Of a DNA stretch of 64,000 nt, positions 22,788 to 36,172 are shown piece after piece. Location: NCBI GenBank assembly GCA_039654915.1, contig CM077593.1, positions 42,812,501 to 42,876,500 on the forward strand, in the 5' to 3' direction. Source of the DNA: Aquilaria yunnanensis. Lineage: Eukaryota > Streptophyta > Magnoliopsida > Malvales > Thymelaeaceae. A program made the position numbers and the translations under genes. The notes beneath the pieces are model-generated. The model searched no databases and was not told where the DNA came from. It worked only from the letters and a program-made list of their open reading frames with translations. Position 1 is the first letter of the stretch; every line of letters begins with the position of its first letter.

Positions 22788-25538
22788 TGTCACACCTCAC
22801 TCAGGCCCTGGCCTATCATTTACTAATTTAACTCCCAAACCCAATATTTAATCTCAAAGTGTTTGGTTCGGCCAAGCAAGTAATGGCAACTTTTAAGTCT
22901 TATTTTCTTAAGTTAAGAGGCCTGGGAGGTGGCCCAGGTGGCTTTAACAAGACCCATTAACAACTTGCAGCAAGGGCAAGGCCCAAAACCCCTAACTTGC
23001 ACAACAAGCAAGGTTTCAAATAATAACTTGCATAACAAGCAAGGCAACACTTAAATGCAATTTAAGTGCATACATGGTGTGCATCAAGTGTACTAACTAT
23101 ATGGCAACCAAGAAGCCCACAAGGTTGGTTTAGATTTCTGAAAACAACAAGTAAAAAAATGCATGATGCTCTCGGCCTACTAATGTACATACCCTTATGC
23201 ACCACAGTTCCACATAACTAGGTCCATAACCATTCACATAAAAGTGGCAACTTTGGCCCATAATATCCAGCATACATAGACAAGCATAATGCCATCCATA
23301 AGTCCATACATAACTTGGCATCCAAAATCCATAAAACATCCACAAACTAGGTATCCAAGACTACACATATATACAAATCAAAATGGTAGTCTACCTAGTA
23401 TCTACCATGGCTATAAATGCCAAGCATCCATAAGTTGTTCATGCCAAGTTACATACAACCCGAGACCATACTCCTAATGGTCAAACAAAACCTTGAGAAT
23501 CCCATACAGAAGTACACACTGCAACACCAAACCTATGGCCATATTCATGGTCATAAAGGTGAATACCACAATCAGAGCTAAAGTCCAAGTATCCATGCTC
23601 TCCTAGACAGTTCCCACTCTACAGCCTGCAAACTTAAAACATAAGTCTCGGCCAACAAACAATAAGACTTGTAATGAAACCAAAATGCTACGCCAAGCAC
23701 ACATTGGCACATACCTTGGTAACTAAGCAAATAAACACTAAGCACACACACAAGGCAGCTTAGCACTACTCAGGCCGAATATCCTTGCCTGAAAAATAAA
23801 TGATGGGCAGTGAGCATATAACTCAGTAGGATTCACTTAAAACATATACAACTCATATTGAGTCTATTTAGTTAAGCTGAGTAATCACTCAAAGCTTAAC
23901 CTCCCATTAGTTAGCTCAACCTGCAAAACAAACACCAAGACAAGAAAAACAGGCATATACATATACAAGACAGATAAATAAGTCAAATATTTCATAAGTG
24001 GGGTTAGCATGCACAAGGAAACACCAAAGCACACAAGTACACACACACACTCCACAATGTTGCTTTCGGCCATATAAGCCATACATGTACCCATGTGCAT
24101 TTCTTGCACACAAACTTACCAATACACCATTTCCATTTGGAGCTCCCAAAATGCCAAGCAAATAGGCCACATTCACTTTCATTTCTAGTACATGTACCAT
24201 AGTTAATTAGCTAATCAACAGAACAACCAAGTATAACCCTTAAGCCCATCAAGTAACTAAGGTCATATGGCACATTTAACCATCACTTAGCCACTCTAGA
24301 CACTTGAATCATGGTGTACATTACCAAGCAAAGTCAAGTGCCAGTGAACCCTACCTCAATAGCTCTCGGTCTCAAGCCAACTTCAAATATCCAAGTGTCC
24401 TTCAACCACAATGCCTCAAGGTATACCTTTCGGCCAAGCACAAACTTGCTCAACTTGATGTTCTTTTCTCCAATTTGCCTAGCACAAGATCAATAGGCAA
24501 CAATTAACTTCAATCATGGACTAATTTCCATAGAACTCATGAAGAACACCAAGATTACTTAGCCATTACTTTCGGCCGAGACTAGGTTTTCCACAATAGC
24601 ATAACCAATGCTCAATTCACTCAATATATCTTCAATTGAGCACTAAGGTCCCTTGTACATGGAAAAACTACCATGAATTCAAGGAGATTCCAAAGTTACC
24701 TCAAACCTAGCTTAATTTGGCTCGGCCTTCCTTCAATCTTCAAGAACAAGCTTGATTTCCAAGTGAACTAGGGCCGAAACAAGTCTCCCAAGCTTGAATT
24801 CTTCAAAAGCTTCCAAGATTAGCTTGACTTCAATGAGAAATTTGGATGAGCACTCAAGGAAGAACTCTCGGCCAACAAGAACAAGGAAACCCGAAAATGA
24901 ACTAAGGAAATGGTCTTGGCTAGTTTCGGCCGAAAGTCTTAAAGTCTAGTTAGCTAAAATGCTAACTTTGGCCTTCCAAAAGTTTGCATGGTGCAATGTG
25001 GCTTCCCATTCCCCATGTGCTCAATGCCGCCCTTAAAACTTGTGTTCAAAATGTCATTCAAGTCATTTCTTGGCCCATTATGCCAAGCACAAGACAACAC
25101 AAGTACCAAGGCCACAAAATCTCCCTTGTAAAACCGGCCATGTAACTAAATAAAGACTAGTTAGCTTAACTAGTAACTAGTGAATAGTACACTAGTGGTA
25201 GACAAGAATTTGACTAGTAATCATTGTTGTCTTCCACAATTTGGCTTAGTACACTACTAGTCCACATAACTTTTGCATGGCCGAAACTTCCAATTCCAAG
25301 TTTGTAGTTTTAATTGTATCACTTACACAAGTGCCCAATTTGATCCCCTTTTTTTTTTTCGATTTCTGCCTGTTTTTCCATAGTTCCTTTCCCATGTGCA
25401 TTTTGGCCCTGAAAGTCTCCAGCTTTACTTATAGACCACTGCACTAGACTCCATAGTTCTTCTTACTCTCCCTTTCTGTTTTCTCTTATTTCCTTGGTTC
25501 TCCTTGGCCTAAGCCAAGCACTTAGGAGGTGCTTAACA
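22788..25538 (-). repeat. Solo LTR, 2.75 kb, Tekay-type family B
   Basis: The segment begins TGTCACACCTCAC and ends GTGCTTAACA. It is flanked by a perfect GCTAG duplication (22783-22787 and 25539-25543). In minus sense the ends are TGTTAAGCACC...GTGTGACA, like Tekay-1's TGTTACGG...CGTG(T/C)CA. It also carries a short form of the hairpin plus GTAGG/GTAAGG block seen in the other Tekay-type LTRs (23811-23825). The word CTCGGCC recurs across the right half. No internal domains or primer-binding site adjoin it. Its overall sequence differs from the Tekay-1 LTR, so it is another family of the same general type. Open frames at 23130-24507 are not genes. Confidence 0.85.
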
Positions 25539-25543
25539 GCTAG

Positions 25544-27439
25544 ATCAGTGGCGTGGGATGTAAGAGTGGCCCCTTCCTCATCGTCCTCAACCTCATTAAG
25601 TTGTGGTGGCATAATGATGTGAAATGTGCCCTACAAGCAAATGATATACAGTGCTATTAGTAGCTCTCTAATCAACTGAGGAAAAACCATCGGCAGAGTT
25701 AGGTTTTGAGCAGCCCTTGCAATAGTTTACGTGATAACGTGGTATATGTTGATTGGCTTTTCATTAACGATGGCATGCAACAGAAGTACCTTATCCTCTG
25801 TAACCAAATTAGTGAGAGGGTGACAATACAAGTAATTATTTAGGAAGACAAACCATGGGTGCACAGTAGGAAACAATTGGAATGGAAGAAGATAATGGCT
25901 ACTTCCTAGAGTTATGAGTCTAAATGGGCACACTTAGTGCTGGTTAAGGAAAGTAGCCTTGGCAGTGGACAATGCCTAGGTGTTAGTTAAAGTGCGGTTC
26001 GAAAATAATTGCTCTTTCAAATAGGCCTTATGCAAGGAGTAGGCCTCAAGATACACAAAGTGGGTAACAATTTCCTAGGAAATATCATCTACCTCCTCCC
26101 ATGGAAGTGCCATGGCTAGTGGACTTATGAAATCAAGTAGATAGGGTACATAAAACTTTGGGAACATACATCGAATACCTTGTGATCTAAGAAACTTATG
26201 ATGCATGTAAACATGAGTTAAGCTAAAGAAACTTACTTAGATGAAGGTCATAAGGTGATTAATGCAAATAAGCTATCCCTAGCCGCAATGTATTCTAGAT
26301 CTTAGCTGAATTACACCCATTTAATCCAAATTCTAGGCATGGATAGAACAACAACTTTCAACCAAGTTTTGCGTAATTGAGATGCCCTTTCATCAAATCC
26401 ATAAGGCAAAGAAGCATAGAATGGAGTAAAGATGAAAATATGATTTGAATAAAAAGAAAAAGAATAGAAACTTACCTTGGTAGGGTGAAACTTAGGAAAA
26501 ATAAGTGTTCTTGCATGTCTTGGGGTACAAGGAAGTCAAAAAGTGGTTATGTGATCACAAAACAGGACCTAAATTTTGTTTTAACCAGGTTTTGTCAAAC
26601 ATGGTTTCACGCATTGGCATGTAATTGACTGTGTCACTTAAATTTTTGGCCTTACATAGAGTTGAAACATAGGCATGTCCCTATCTACATAAGCTTTCTA
26701 AATAGAAATTTAATGTGATCAAAATACGAAACAAGATGTCATGGTTGTATCCAAGACTATGTTAAGTTCTTGGAAGTTTGAACATTGAAAAGCAAAGGGT
26801 CAACATAGGTCAAGACATATGCATGGTCTCGATCGTGTTTGCTAAACATGGTTTTAGACATGGTTGTGTAAATGACTGTTTAAGGTCTATGGAACTCAAA
26901 ACGTATGAAAACAAGGCGATGATGTGCTTTTAAACACAGGCATAAAAGTTCTCATGTTCACTGAACACATTTCATGTCATGGGCATGTTTGGGACCATGT
27001 ACTTGCCCTGGATTTTTAAACTTTTAATGAACTTGAGGTAAAAGGATAAGTTGATAAAGACTGTGCTTAGGTTACACTCTCATGAGCATGGTTGTGGCAG
27101 TAACTATGCATGGCTACTAATGCTCAAAATTAAATATAATTACATACTTGGATACATGGTTATAGTGAAGGCTATGAAGATGACCTTATTAGGTAACACG
27201 ATGAGGGACACATGCTTGCTCGAAACCGTGTTCACACCCTTTTGATGGTTTATTTCACTTTTCATTAACTTTCTTTCTTGCATGCTTTCAAGGTAATTTT
27301 AAAATTTAAGGATAAAAAAAATAAAAAAATTAACTACTAGGCCGTAGGTTGCCTAAAAAAAATTTCTTAGTTTAACATTGTTAGCTCGAGGCAGACAATG
27401 TTTTACTCAGTGCTAGACAGAGGATGGTGGAGGGTGAGA
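25544..27439 (-). pseudogene. Athila-like downstream ORF (function unknown), degenerate
   Basis: This lies between integrase and the 3' LTR in minus sense, where Athila elements often carry an extra reading frame. The best readable part, 25933-25727, includes PTVHPWFVFLNNYLYCHPLT and EDKVLLLHAIVNEKPINI. That resembles the 'putative plant transposon protein' domain found in such frames, which typically has a LLYAI..GKSINVG-type stretch. A further stretch (25960-26110) reads MALPWEEVDDIS and FVYLEAYSLHKAYLKEQL around stops. Next to integrase, about 27335-27420 holds CTCGAGCTAACAATGTTAAA and AGGCAACCTACGG, like the conserved block after Athila pol. No activity is predicted, and the right half (26200-27330) is not readable. 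Confidence 0.5.
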
Positions 27440-30240
27440 TGTTATTGATGTACTTTAAGGATTTTACCTTAGAAAATGACCATTTACTTTGAATGCCCCA
27501 TCCTTAAGGATGTTTAATCTATACAACACCAAATGTGAAAACTTTTGTTACTAAAAACATCAACATCCCTGACCATCGTGATTTAAGCTTACTTGGCAAG
27601 GGTCGCAGAGGAACAATTTAAATCAAAACCCAATCTCCAGGTTTAAACTCTTTCCTTTTCTTGATTCAAGTGTCATGCCATTTCCTCACTTTTTCTTTGT
27701 AAATTCTAGAGTTCTCATATGCTGAATTCTACCACTCATCAAGCTCGTTTAGCTATAGTAAGCGTTTTTCACTTGCATGCTCAAGGTCAAGGTTAATATT
27801 CCTTATAGCTCAATACACTTTATGTTCCAACTCCATTAGGAGGTGACATGCTTTTGCATAAATTGGATGGTATGGAGTGGTTCCGATAAGTGTCAAATAC
27901 ACTGTTCTTTAAGCCCAAAGTACATCATCTAACTTAAGTGATCAATGCTTCCTACACATAGAAACCACATTCTCTAGGATGCGCTTAATATTTCTATTAG
28001 ATGACTTGGCATGACTGCTAGCTTGTGGGTGACCAGCGGTAGTTATTTTGTGAGTGCCTCTATAGCTAATGATGGCTCTTGGGGTTCCAAATCGAGTGAA
28101 TAACTTCCTTAGAAACTTAGCCATGACTCTAGCATCATCATAGGCAAGGCTCATGGTTCTACCCACTTAGAGATATAGTCTACTACTTCTAGAATATACT
28201 TATTCCCAAAAGATGATAGAAAAATGACCTATAAAATCAATCCCCCAAATGTCAAAGACTTCATATACCTAGATTCTGTGTTGCTGCATCACATCTCAGC
28301 TAGAAATATTACTAGACCTTTGACAATTATTGCATAAAGCTGCATATCATCTCACATCCTTTAATAGGTGGCTAACAGAAACCAGATTCCAACATCTTTT
28401 GTGTTGCAGTGTTGCCCTAGAAATAGCCACTAGTTGGACTCTTATAACAGTGCTTAAGGATTCTTTCAGTGTCTGGGTAAGCTACAGATTAGCGGATAAT
28501 TTTATTTGCACAAATTCTAAACAAAAATGGTTCATCCCAAAAGTAGTATTTTAGTTCCAAAAAGAACTTTTTTTCTATATGTCATGCCTTTAAGTAATTC
28601 CCTACATATCAAATAATTATTAAAGTCAGCAAGCCATAGTTCATCCATGAGTTTCAAATTGAGCATATAAAGGTGTTCTTCTGGGAATGAATAGTCAATA
28701 TCCTTCTCCTTAATTAGCTCTATTTTTTGGATTCTCCAGCCTGGACAGATGGGCTGTGGCTATACTTTTTGCACCCATCTTGTCTAGAATTTCCAAATCA
28801 AACTCTTGAAGTAGGCGGACCCATCAGATCAACCGCGGCTTCATATCATTCTTATTTAACAAATACTTTAAGGAAAAATGATCGATATACACAATAACTT
28901 TAGACAAGAGCAAACAGGACTGAAATTACTGATGGTGAAAACTATGCCCAATAACTCATTCTCGGTAGTGGTATAATTCTTTTGTGCACTAGTCAATGTC
29001 TTACTAGCATAGTATATGGGTTGGAAACATTTATCCATATGTTGACCCAATATTGTACCAATTGCCTAATCACTAGTGTCACACATTAATTCGAATAGAT
29101 CTCTATCAAATTACTAAGGTTCATTTATCGATCAACTGAATTTCATTCTATTCTTATGGAGTGACAGGGTATAGTTGCATTAGTTAAACGTTCCTTGAGA
29201 ATATTAAAAGTAGAAAAATACTCATCATTGAAGTCAAAATTAGCAACTTTTCTAGTAACTTAATGAGTGGTTTTACTGTCTTTGAAATTAATAAACCACC
29301 TATAGAACCCTGCATAGCCAAGAAAACTTCTAATTGCCTTAACTGAAGATGGTGGTGGTAATTTAAAAATAGTTTCAATCTTTGCTTTGTCCACCTCTAT
29401 ACCCATATTAGATATCTTATGGCCAAGGACTTTACCCTTTTGGACCATGAAACAACATTTCTCCAAATTGAGCACTAAATTGGTTTCTTCAAATTTTTCT
29501 AATACCCTATCTAGATTGTGGAGACATTTGTCAAACTAATTGCCATGAATAGAAAAATCATCCACAAATACCTCAATGATGTCTTCCACAAAATTGTAAA
29601 AAATTGTCAGCATGCTTCTTTGAAAAGTGGCAGGGGCATTACATAAATCGAAAGGCATTATGCAATAAGCGAATGTATCATAGAGACAAGTAGAGGTCAT
29701 TTTCTCTTAATTCTTAAGAGCAATCAAGATTTAGAAATAACCTATCGTACCATCCAAAAAACAATAGTACGCATGACCAACCAAGTGTTCTAACATTAAA
29801 TCAATAAAGGGAAGTGGGAAGTGGTCTTTTTTAGTGGCATCATTAAGCTTCCTGTAATCGATACACACTCTCCATCTAGTTATTGTTCATGTAGGAAAAA
29901 CCTCACTCTTCTCATTCGGAACAATCGTCATCTCTCCCTTCTTTGGTATAACTTGAACTAGGCTCGTATTGTCTGAAATAGGATAGATTATCCCAACATC
30001 CAACAATTTTATCACGTCCGCTTTCACAACCTTCTTAACATTTGGGTTTATTCTTCATTGTGGTTGTATTACTGGTTTATGATTGTCTTCCATTAAGATT
30101 TTGTGTGTGCAATAAGATGGGTTTATTCCTTTTATATCGGCGATAAACCAAGCTATAGCTTTTTTTCACTTCTACAGCACTGCCAATAACTTCCTCTTTT
30201 GCTCTTTACTTAGCTGAGCAAAGATAATCACTGGCAATTT
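27440..30240 (-). pseudogene. Athila-like pol: RT, RNase H and integrase, broken
   Basis: Minus-sense polyprotein fragments in normal order. RT (about 29990-29260) reads [20 protein letters not shown], then a decayed FVDDFS active-site block and FLGYAGFYRWFI. RNase H (about 29050-28868) reads PIYYASKTLTSAQKNYTTTE then NELLGIVF. Integrase (about 28330-27445) reads FGTPRAIISYRGTH, where the catalytic aspartate of SDGGTH-type motifs is tyrosine. It continues with AGHPQASSHAKSSNRNIKRI, then the C-terminal NELDEW...AYENSRIYKEKV and EFKPGDWVL. Multiple stops and frameshifts break all domains. Confidence 0.85.
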
Positions 30241-30479
30241 GGAATTTGGCACCAAGAAAGCATACTTTAAATGATCAGGTAGCTTTTTCAACTTCAAATC
30301 CAACGATTCTTCTATGAAGGTTTTTCTCTTCATTACGCCTTAGGTAACTCTTTCTTCTTTCACCTCACTTTTTAAGGCTCCATCAACTTCCAATTGAATT
30401 ATCAGCTCTTCTTGTTCTGGGCTATTGATTACAAATTCTTTGCCTTGAGCTATACATGCTTCTAGTTGATATTCTTAAA

Positions 30480-32014
30480 CACATTCCTGAAAACAACAAG
30501 CAACTTCAGTGTCAATCGAATATAAAGAATATCAACTATTATCTTTATCAAGAGTATGTTTCATAGTATTAGAAATATGAAAAGTAGTCTAGTATGTTTT
30601 ATAGTATTAGAAATAAGAAAAGTAACCTCCCTTGTTCCTATCTTTGAAACTATTTAACCATTCTAAACATCAATCAATGCATCGGCAGTTGCTTAGAAAG
30701 GACATTCTAGAATCATAGGAACTTGCAAATCTATGTCAATATCTGAGATCACAAAATCAGCTAGAATAACTAATTTCTTGACTTTTACTAGAACATCCTT
30801 AATTATTCCTTTATGATATTTAATCAATCTATCAGCTATCTGAATGCTCATCCTAGTAGGTTTGGGTTAACCTAATTCAAGTTTTTTAAACAAGGAATAT
30901 GACATCAAATTAATGCTCACACCTAAGTCTGCTAAGGCTCTACTAATCATCAAATGGCCAAATGTGCAAGGAATTGTAAAACTCCTTGGATCACCAATTT
31001 TCCTCAGTAAGTCATTCTAGATGATGGCTTAGCACTCTCCATTTAGAATTACTAGCAACAATTCTTTCAACTTCTTTTTCGTAGGTAGGATGTCATTCAA
31101 GAATTTTTTGTATTGAGGCATCTACTTTAAAGTTTTGCAAAAAAAGAAAAAGAATATTAACATGGAGTTGCTTAAACATAAAAAAAAACTTGGCAAAATG
31201 TTTGTCATCTTTATCTTTAGATAAATGGGAAAGATTTGGCAATGAAGGCCAATACTCTTTGACCTTCTTCTTTTTTGGTGGTTTTGGCTGTACTTCTTCT
31301 TCAGGAGGTATCACAACTTCTTGTTGGGTCATTTGATTTTGGTTCTCATTTTTTGATGGCTCTTTCCTTGTAGTGCTCTTCCCAGGAGTCAATTCCTTTT
31401 TGCTTCTCAAGGTAATGGCCTTCAATTGATCCTTTGTTGTGACATGATTGCTCTATTGATTTCCATCATCGTATATGACATCTAGTGTATCTATTGTTGG
31501 AATGCAAATTTCTACTTTTCCATTGTGTCCTTGAGACTTGATCATTAGGCTTGAATACTACCCATAAATCTTATAATTGCTTCTTAAAATTTTACGTTTC
31601 TATGAGAAAGTTATGGACATTGGAAACTTGTATTCCTCACCCGGTCTACCCAAGCATTGGATGAATAATTTTTCCATATTGGTTCACAGTTTTTGGAGTA
31701 AACATTACTTTTTGGTCCTATAAAATTCCCCATAAAATCTACATATTCATTCATGCTTCTCCACTTGCACATCTGACAATCCTAATTTGATGTTCTCCTC
31801 CACAATTGTCATATTGCATCATCATAGCTTGCTTTTGAATAGCAGCAAAATTTTTGAACTCCATCATTGAAGCTTCAACTTAATTTACTAGAACTGAATA
31901 AGTATCAGAATTTTGAACTGTAGATACTCTACTTGGTTTAATTCTGGATGATGATTGTCATTGATAATTGTTTATAAACATCTTCTTAATCAATTCTTCA
32001 ACTGCTTCTGGTGT
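30480..32014 (-). pseudogene. Athila-like gag C-terminal half and protease, broken
   Basis: This continues the gag that is cut by the Tat-1 insertion at 32015. Reading leftward it starts KTPEAVEELIKKMF. It then has a poorly conserved linker, MKAITLRSKKELTPGKSTTR at 31425-31366 (the AITLRSGK-type motif of Athila gag-protease), and a proline/lysine-rich stretch PPEEEVQPKPPKKKKVKE. The protease at about 30960-30640 reads FGHLMISRALADLGVSINLM, the usual ALADLGASI active-site motif. Stops interrupt it throughout. Confidence 0.8.
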
Positions 32015-32019
32015 CTTGT

Positions 32020-32869
32020 TGATGCCCTTCAGTATCTTCATTACGTGACATGGTAGAATTGAGAGGGACTTCTGTTGAGGGAGAACGTCCAAAGTGAAGA
32101 TTTCCCAGGAGAAGGTCGCCTGCAATACTTAGAAAATAAGGGTTAGGAGGTCCCTGGAGTATTTTTCCGGGGAGGAGGCTCCGACGCCTAAGTCAGTGTT
32201 TTGGAGGTAGAGAGAAAGTAGGGAACTAACGGATTCTTGCCTGTTTTTTGTGTTCTTTTTTGGGAGGAGAAGAAGATCCCGCTTTGAGGCCATTTCCTTA
32301 GTATATAAAGGAGGGTGTGATCCGTTCAGATTGTGACACGTGTTCGATCGGATGTAATCTACACTTTTTAGGCGTGGGGACCTCTAGCCGTCTGCAAGCT
32401 CCTCGGGCCAAGGGCTAGGGCCAAAATAGCCCTACATGATAAAACTTGTGCGGCGTCGGCGTGTCATAGCGCTTATGAGGGTGGCGTGTAGCATATGAAG
32501 GTGACATGTCAATGGCTCAATAATTGCTTCTGCCGTACTCTCGAGGTCTTTTTAGGTCGAGGTCACCCTTCGGAATAAGAACACTTGTCCGAAGTCATCT
32601 CAGTAGTTCAGGAGTTCCTTTGGGGCTGGAGTTCCTCCTTTGGGGGGATTTTCTCCTGCCGAAGGTGGCTGGCCCTTTTCCCACGAAGCTATTTTAGTGG
32701 CTTTCTCGAAGGAGGCGACACGCTACTTTATAGAGGTTCATGCTATCGCTCCTAGGGGTTTCATCAGACTGCCGAGGTTGTGTGTCTGAGGCGTCAGACA
32801 CTCCTTTTTTCGAGGTTGGTGTTCGACCGAAGCTCATAGGCTTAAAGGGTGATGGTACTTCGGCTATCA
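32020..32869 (-). repeat. Tat-1 3' LTR
   Basis: It runs from TGATGCCCTTC to CGGCTATCA, 850 bp, with inverted ends TGATR...TATCA. In minus sense a TTATATAC TATA-like box lies near 32300. It is followed by CTGACTTAGGCGTCGGAGCC, typical of Tat LTRs at the start of R/U5. It pairs with 42007-42856. Confidence 0.92.
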
Positions 32870-33191
32870 CACGCCCGCCCTCGGAAAGTCGAAGTGGAGA
32901 CTTCGGTTTATAGACCTTCTAGGGGCACTTCTAGGGGCACTCTTCGGGGCTCAGAGTGTGAAGTTTATGAAGAGAATAAGATGCTTCGCCGCCTGAAGGC
33001 ATGCCCTATCCGGTCAAGAGTTACTGTTTCTCTTTTGGTGTTCCCGAGGTGCCCAACCTTTTTATTTTCTCTTTTTCTACTACAAGTTAGTGGACAGTCG
33101 CGTCTCGTAACCAGGCGTGTCAGTCTGGAGCGTCGTGCCCGGGTTTTTCGAGGTGTCAGAGAGCGTGTCCCTCATTTCGCACATTGGCTAA

Positions 33192-33311
33192 TGTGTGGCA
33201 CGCAGCGATTGGGGGTGGCTACATCGGTCACACCAGCCATGCTCTGGACAACACGTGGCATGTAGCGATTGGAGGTGGCTGCCTCGGTCACGCTGGCCGC
33301 GTCTTTTCGCC
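33192..33311. repeat. 60-bp tandem duplication upstream of the antisense gene
   Basis: Two direct units at a 60-bp period, each with GTGGCA(C/T)G(C/T)AGCGATTGG then GGTGGCT and TCGGTCAC. It lies between the 3' LTR and the TATA box of the passenger gene, so it may be promoter-proximal. Open frames spanning it are not genes. Confidence 0.7.
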
Positions 33312-33386
33312 TTCGAAGAGCAATTATGACGACGATTCACCTTCATGCAGCAGTTATGGTGCCGATTCGGCTACCCTTCCTCGGTC

Positions 33387-33394
33387 TATATAAA
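33387..33394 (+). promoter_or_regulatory. TATA box of the Tat-1 antisense gene
   Basis: TATATAAA within GGTCTATATAAACC, on the plus strand, about 257 bp before the first ATG at 33644. A pyrimidine-rich leader follows. The same arrangement is found in Tat-2 at 19680. Confidence 0.6.
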
Positions 33395-33643
33395 CCTTCC
33401 TCCCGTCATATTCTTCATTTGCTTTCCTCTGCTTTTATATTTTCTCTCATCTATTTTTGTGCTTTCCCCTCTCTTTTTGCAGCGGTAGTAGCGGCGGAGT
33501 GATTTCCGGCCATCATTCACGACGACGTCTTCAAACCCTGATTTCGGCAAGACTTTTGGTGGGTTTTCGTTCTAGAGGTCCTTCGGTTTCTTCATTTTTT
33601 TGGCTTTTTCTAGCTTCCCGAAATTGTTTTTCTTAAGCCGAAC

Positions 33644-36091
33644 ATGTCTTCTCTTGTCCCCATTATGTCCGTCGACACTCTTCCTGAGAGCTAGCAGCCT
33701 CTCATGTCCCACCCTTGCTGCTTCTCCTCAGAAAAACTAGAGAAGTGGACCACCAAATTCTTTCTTCCCTCCTATGCCACCACTAGACTATCCCGTCTTG
33801 GGCATTTTAGCTTTATGAATAGAAAGAATGAGGTTACCATTTTTCATGCCTAACTGAAGGCCGGACTTCGGTTTCCTCCTGTGAGGATGATTTGTGACTT
33901 TTGCCAATTCCATGGCATAGCCGTGAATTAACTTCCTCCTAACTCATATTGCTATTTTAATGCCTTACTCTGCATGTGTGGGGTCTTCGGATTGGAGCCC
34001 AACTTCATCATATTCATGCAGTATTATAAGCTCTATTCGGTCCCGAAGGGTAGCTTTTATTTCATGCTACCTCGGGGATCTGGGAGTAAGAAATACATGT
34101 TCACCTTCGACACCAAGGATAGCTGGTGAGGGTGGCAAAAGAAATTCTTTTTCCTGAAGGTGGAGAAGGCCTGGTCTGTCGACTAGGTGGGCTCGAGGCA
34201 ACCTGGAGATGGATGTCGTGGACCCCAAAAAGCTACTAACTCCTGAGTTGGCGGTGAGGTTTGTGGACTTCGACAAACGTATCCGAGCTGTCGCCGACTA
34301 GGATGCCGAGGTTCCCCCGTACTCCCTGTACCCCTTCCCGATCATGTGGAGACTTATGACCGAGGAGGTCCTTCGGGAGCTGGGGGTGGTAAAGGAGCAC
34401 AAGACGGACCTCGACATGCCAGCTCCTGCCATCGACGGGAAGGAGTCCTGGCTGGTGATGCTCCTTCGGGGGGAGCTCACCTATTAAGCCTTCTTCGAAA
34501 GTAAGTTTTCCTTCCAAAGATTTTTAGTATAAGTACCTATTTGGACTTACACTCATCTTTTCCTCCTTTTTCAGAGATGGGTGACGAGTCAGCCACCTAC
34601 TACAAGTCTCTCTTCCTCAGCCAAGTCGATAAGGGGGAACAAACGAAGAAGGGTGTTTCCAAGAGGCGCAAAACGTCTGGGAGCAGGCCATCTTCTGCCA
34701 AGAAGGCGAAGAAGGATGTCTTTCTCCCACCATTGGAAGATGCGGCGGAGGTCGTCGGTGAGCCTAAAACTCCCGCCGAGCCTGAAACTCCTGCTGAGCT
34801 TCCTGCCGAGGTGGCCACCAGTGCTGTCGTTTGGGCTCTTTGGCAGGGGGTCCTTCTGCCGAGGAATTGGAAAAACGCCACAAGGGCAAGGGCAAATACG
34901 TCCCTATCGACATGGAGGAGGTCCGGGACTCCGACGACGACGTCGCTGAGGTTGCGCCAGGTTTGTCTCTTATGCCCTTTTTAGTACTTGCAACCTTATA
35001 ACTTGCATGGCTAAGGAATTTTTTCTGGCGAGACTTATGTTTTTAATTTGGAGAAGAACTGGCGCCCTCAGCTTGGATGGTCGATCATGCCCGAAGACGG
35101 GCTCTTCGGGATTTCCACATCCCGAAGGACAAAGTTCCCAGGGAGCCGTTCTGGTCTTTCACGGAGGACATGAATTTGTTCTCTGAGGATTGCCGGGATA
35201 TGGCTCCCCAGATGGCGAGGGGCGTGCTCACCCAGGCTTCCTTCAAGGTTGTTGCTGAGGAGTGCGCCAATGAGGATACCCTCGCCGCTAAGGTTTCCGA
35301 GCACGCTACCCAGGTAGTTCTTTCAAGCCTATTCATTTTTTCTAAATGTTTGGCTTTCCTTATGCAAATTTGACTAAGTACCTTCTCCTTTTTTGTAGCT
35401 TCTGGGGTATAGTGGATACCTTCGAGCTTGGGCAGCAAAGCAATCTTCGGTCCGAGCTTGGGCTGAAGATAAATTAGAGAAGGCCAAGGTCTTCTGTGCC
35501 AACTCAATTATGACGAACACCGAGTTGAGCCAAATAGCCAAAGAGAGGGTTGCCAATCTTCGGGAGGAATTCTTGAAGAGCCAGGAGGAGCTCTTGAAGG
35601 ATTTCTCCAAGAAGATGTCCGACCTTGGTGAAAAGGTCATGAGCTTGACCTCGGCCAACAAGGCCCTTCAAAAGGAGAAAGGAGAAGACTCTGCTCTCCT
35701 GGCGAAGGCCCTCGCTGATAATGCAGAGCTTCAGGCCAAGGTCGAGACCCTGAAGAAGGATACATCGAGGAAGAAGAAGGTGAAGACGCTGGAGAAGGAG
35801 GTTGCTGATCTTCAGAACGAGGTAGAAGACCTGGGCATCGAGAAAGACAAGGCCATCCAGGCGACAAAGGTTGCCTTCCAGGACGGTTTCTGTCTAGCTC
35901 GTCACCAGGTTATGAAGAAATACCCGGATCTCGACCTCACCTTCCTGGCTGCCCTGGATATTCCCGAGGGGCCTCGGTGGACTTGGTCAAAAATTGAGCT
36001 CCTCAATCTGTCATTTGCCCCTCCTCTGGTACCAAAGGCCGCGGCTAAAGACACAGGGGCTGGAGCCTCTCATGACGCCGGGGTTCCTTAG
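33644..36091 (+). pseudogene. Antisense passenger gene of Tat-1, four exons, transposase_28-like N-terminal region and coiled-coil C-terminal region
   Basis: Plus-strand gene inside a minus-strand element. Exon 1 (33644-34500) has a domain like the 'putative gypsy type transposon' family (PF04195): LCMCGVFGLEPNFIIFMQYY, then KGSFYFMLPRGSGSKKYMF. Exon 2 (34575-34960) has a basic, possibly nuclear-targeting stretch SKRRKTSGSRPSSAKKAKK and an acidic end MEEVRDSDDDVAEVAP. Exon 3 is 35054-35313. Exon 4 (35399-36091) holds an open 193-residue frame dominated by a coiled coil (about 35540-35850) and a C-terminal block HQVMKKYPDLDLTFLAAL. Introns 34501-34574, 34961-35053 and 35314-35398 all have GT..AG ends and keep phase. 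Exon 1 has several in-frame stops (for example near 33693, 33852 and 34122) and frameshifts near 34190 and 34840, so the copy is dead. The molecular function of the family is unknown. Confidence 0.75.
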
Positions 36092-36172
36092 ATATTCTAG
36101 GACTTTTTCCTTTTTTCTTTTTCCTTGTAATTCTTCTTCTTGTAACCTTCTCCTTGTGGTAAGGCCTTCTTC

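Noticed and set aside
23130..24507. Several frames of 60-94 residues on both strands
   Set aside because: All lie inside the solo LTR 22788-25538, which is bounded by a perfect GCTAG duplication and has no coding domains.
32849..33502. Overlapping plus-strand frames of 69-138 residues
   Set aside because: They overlap the Tat-1 LTR edge and the 60-bp tandem repeat upstream of the antisense gene's TATA box; no domains.
35068..35661. Minus-strand frames opposite the antisense gene
   Set aside because: Shadows of exons 3 and 4. The plus-strand frame has the coiled coil and the intron phases; the minus frames have neither.
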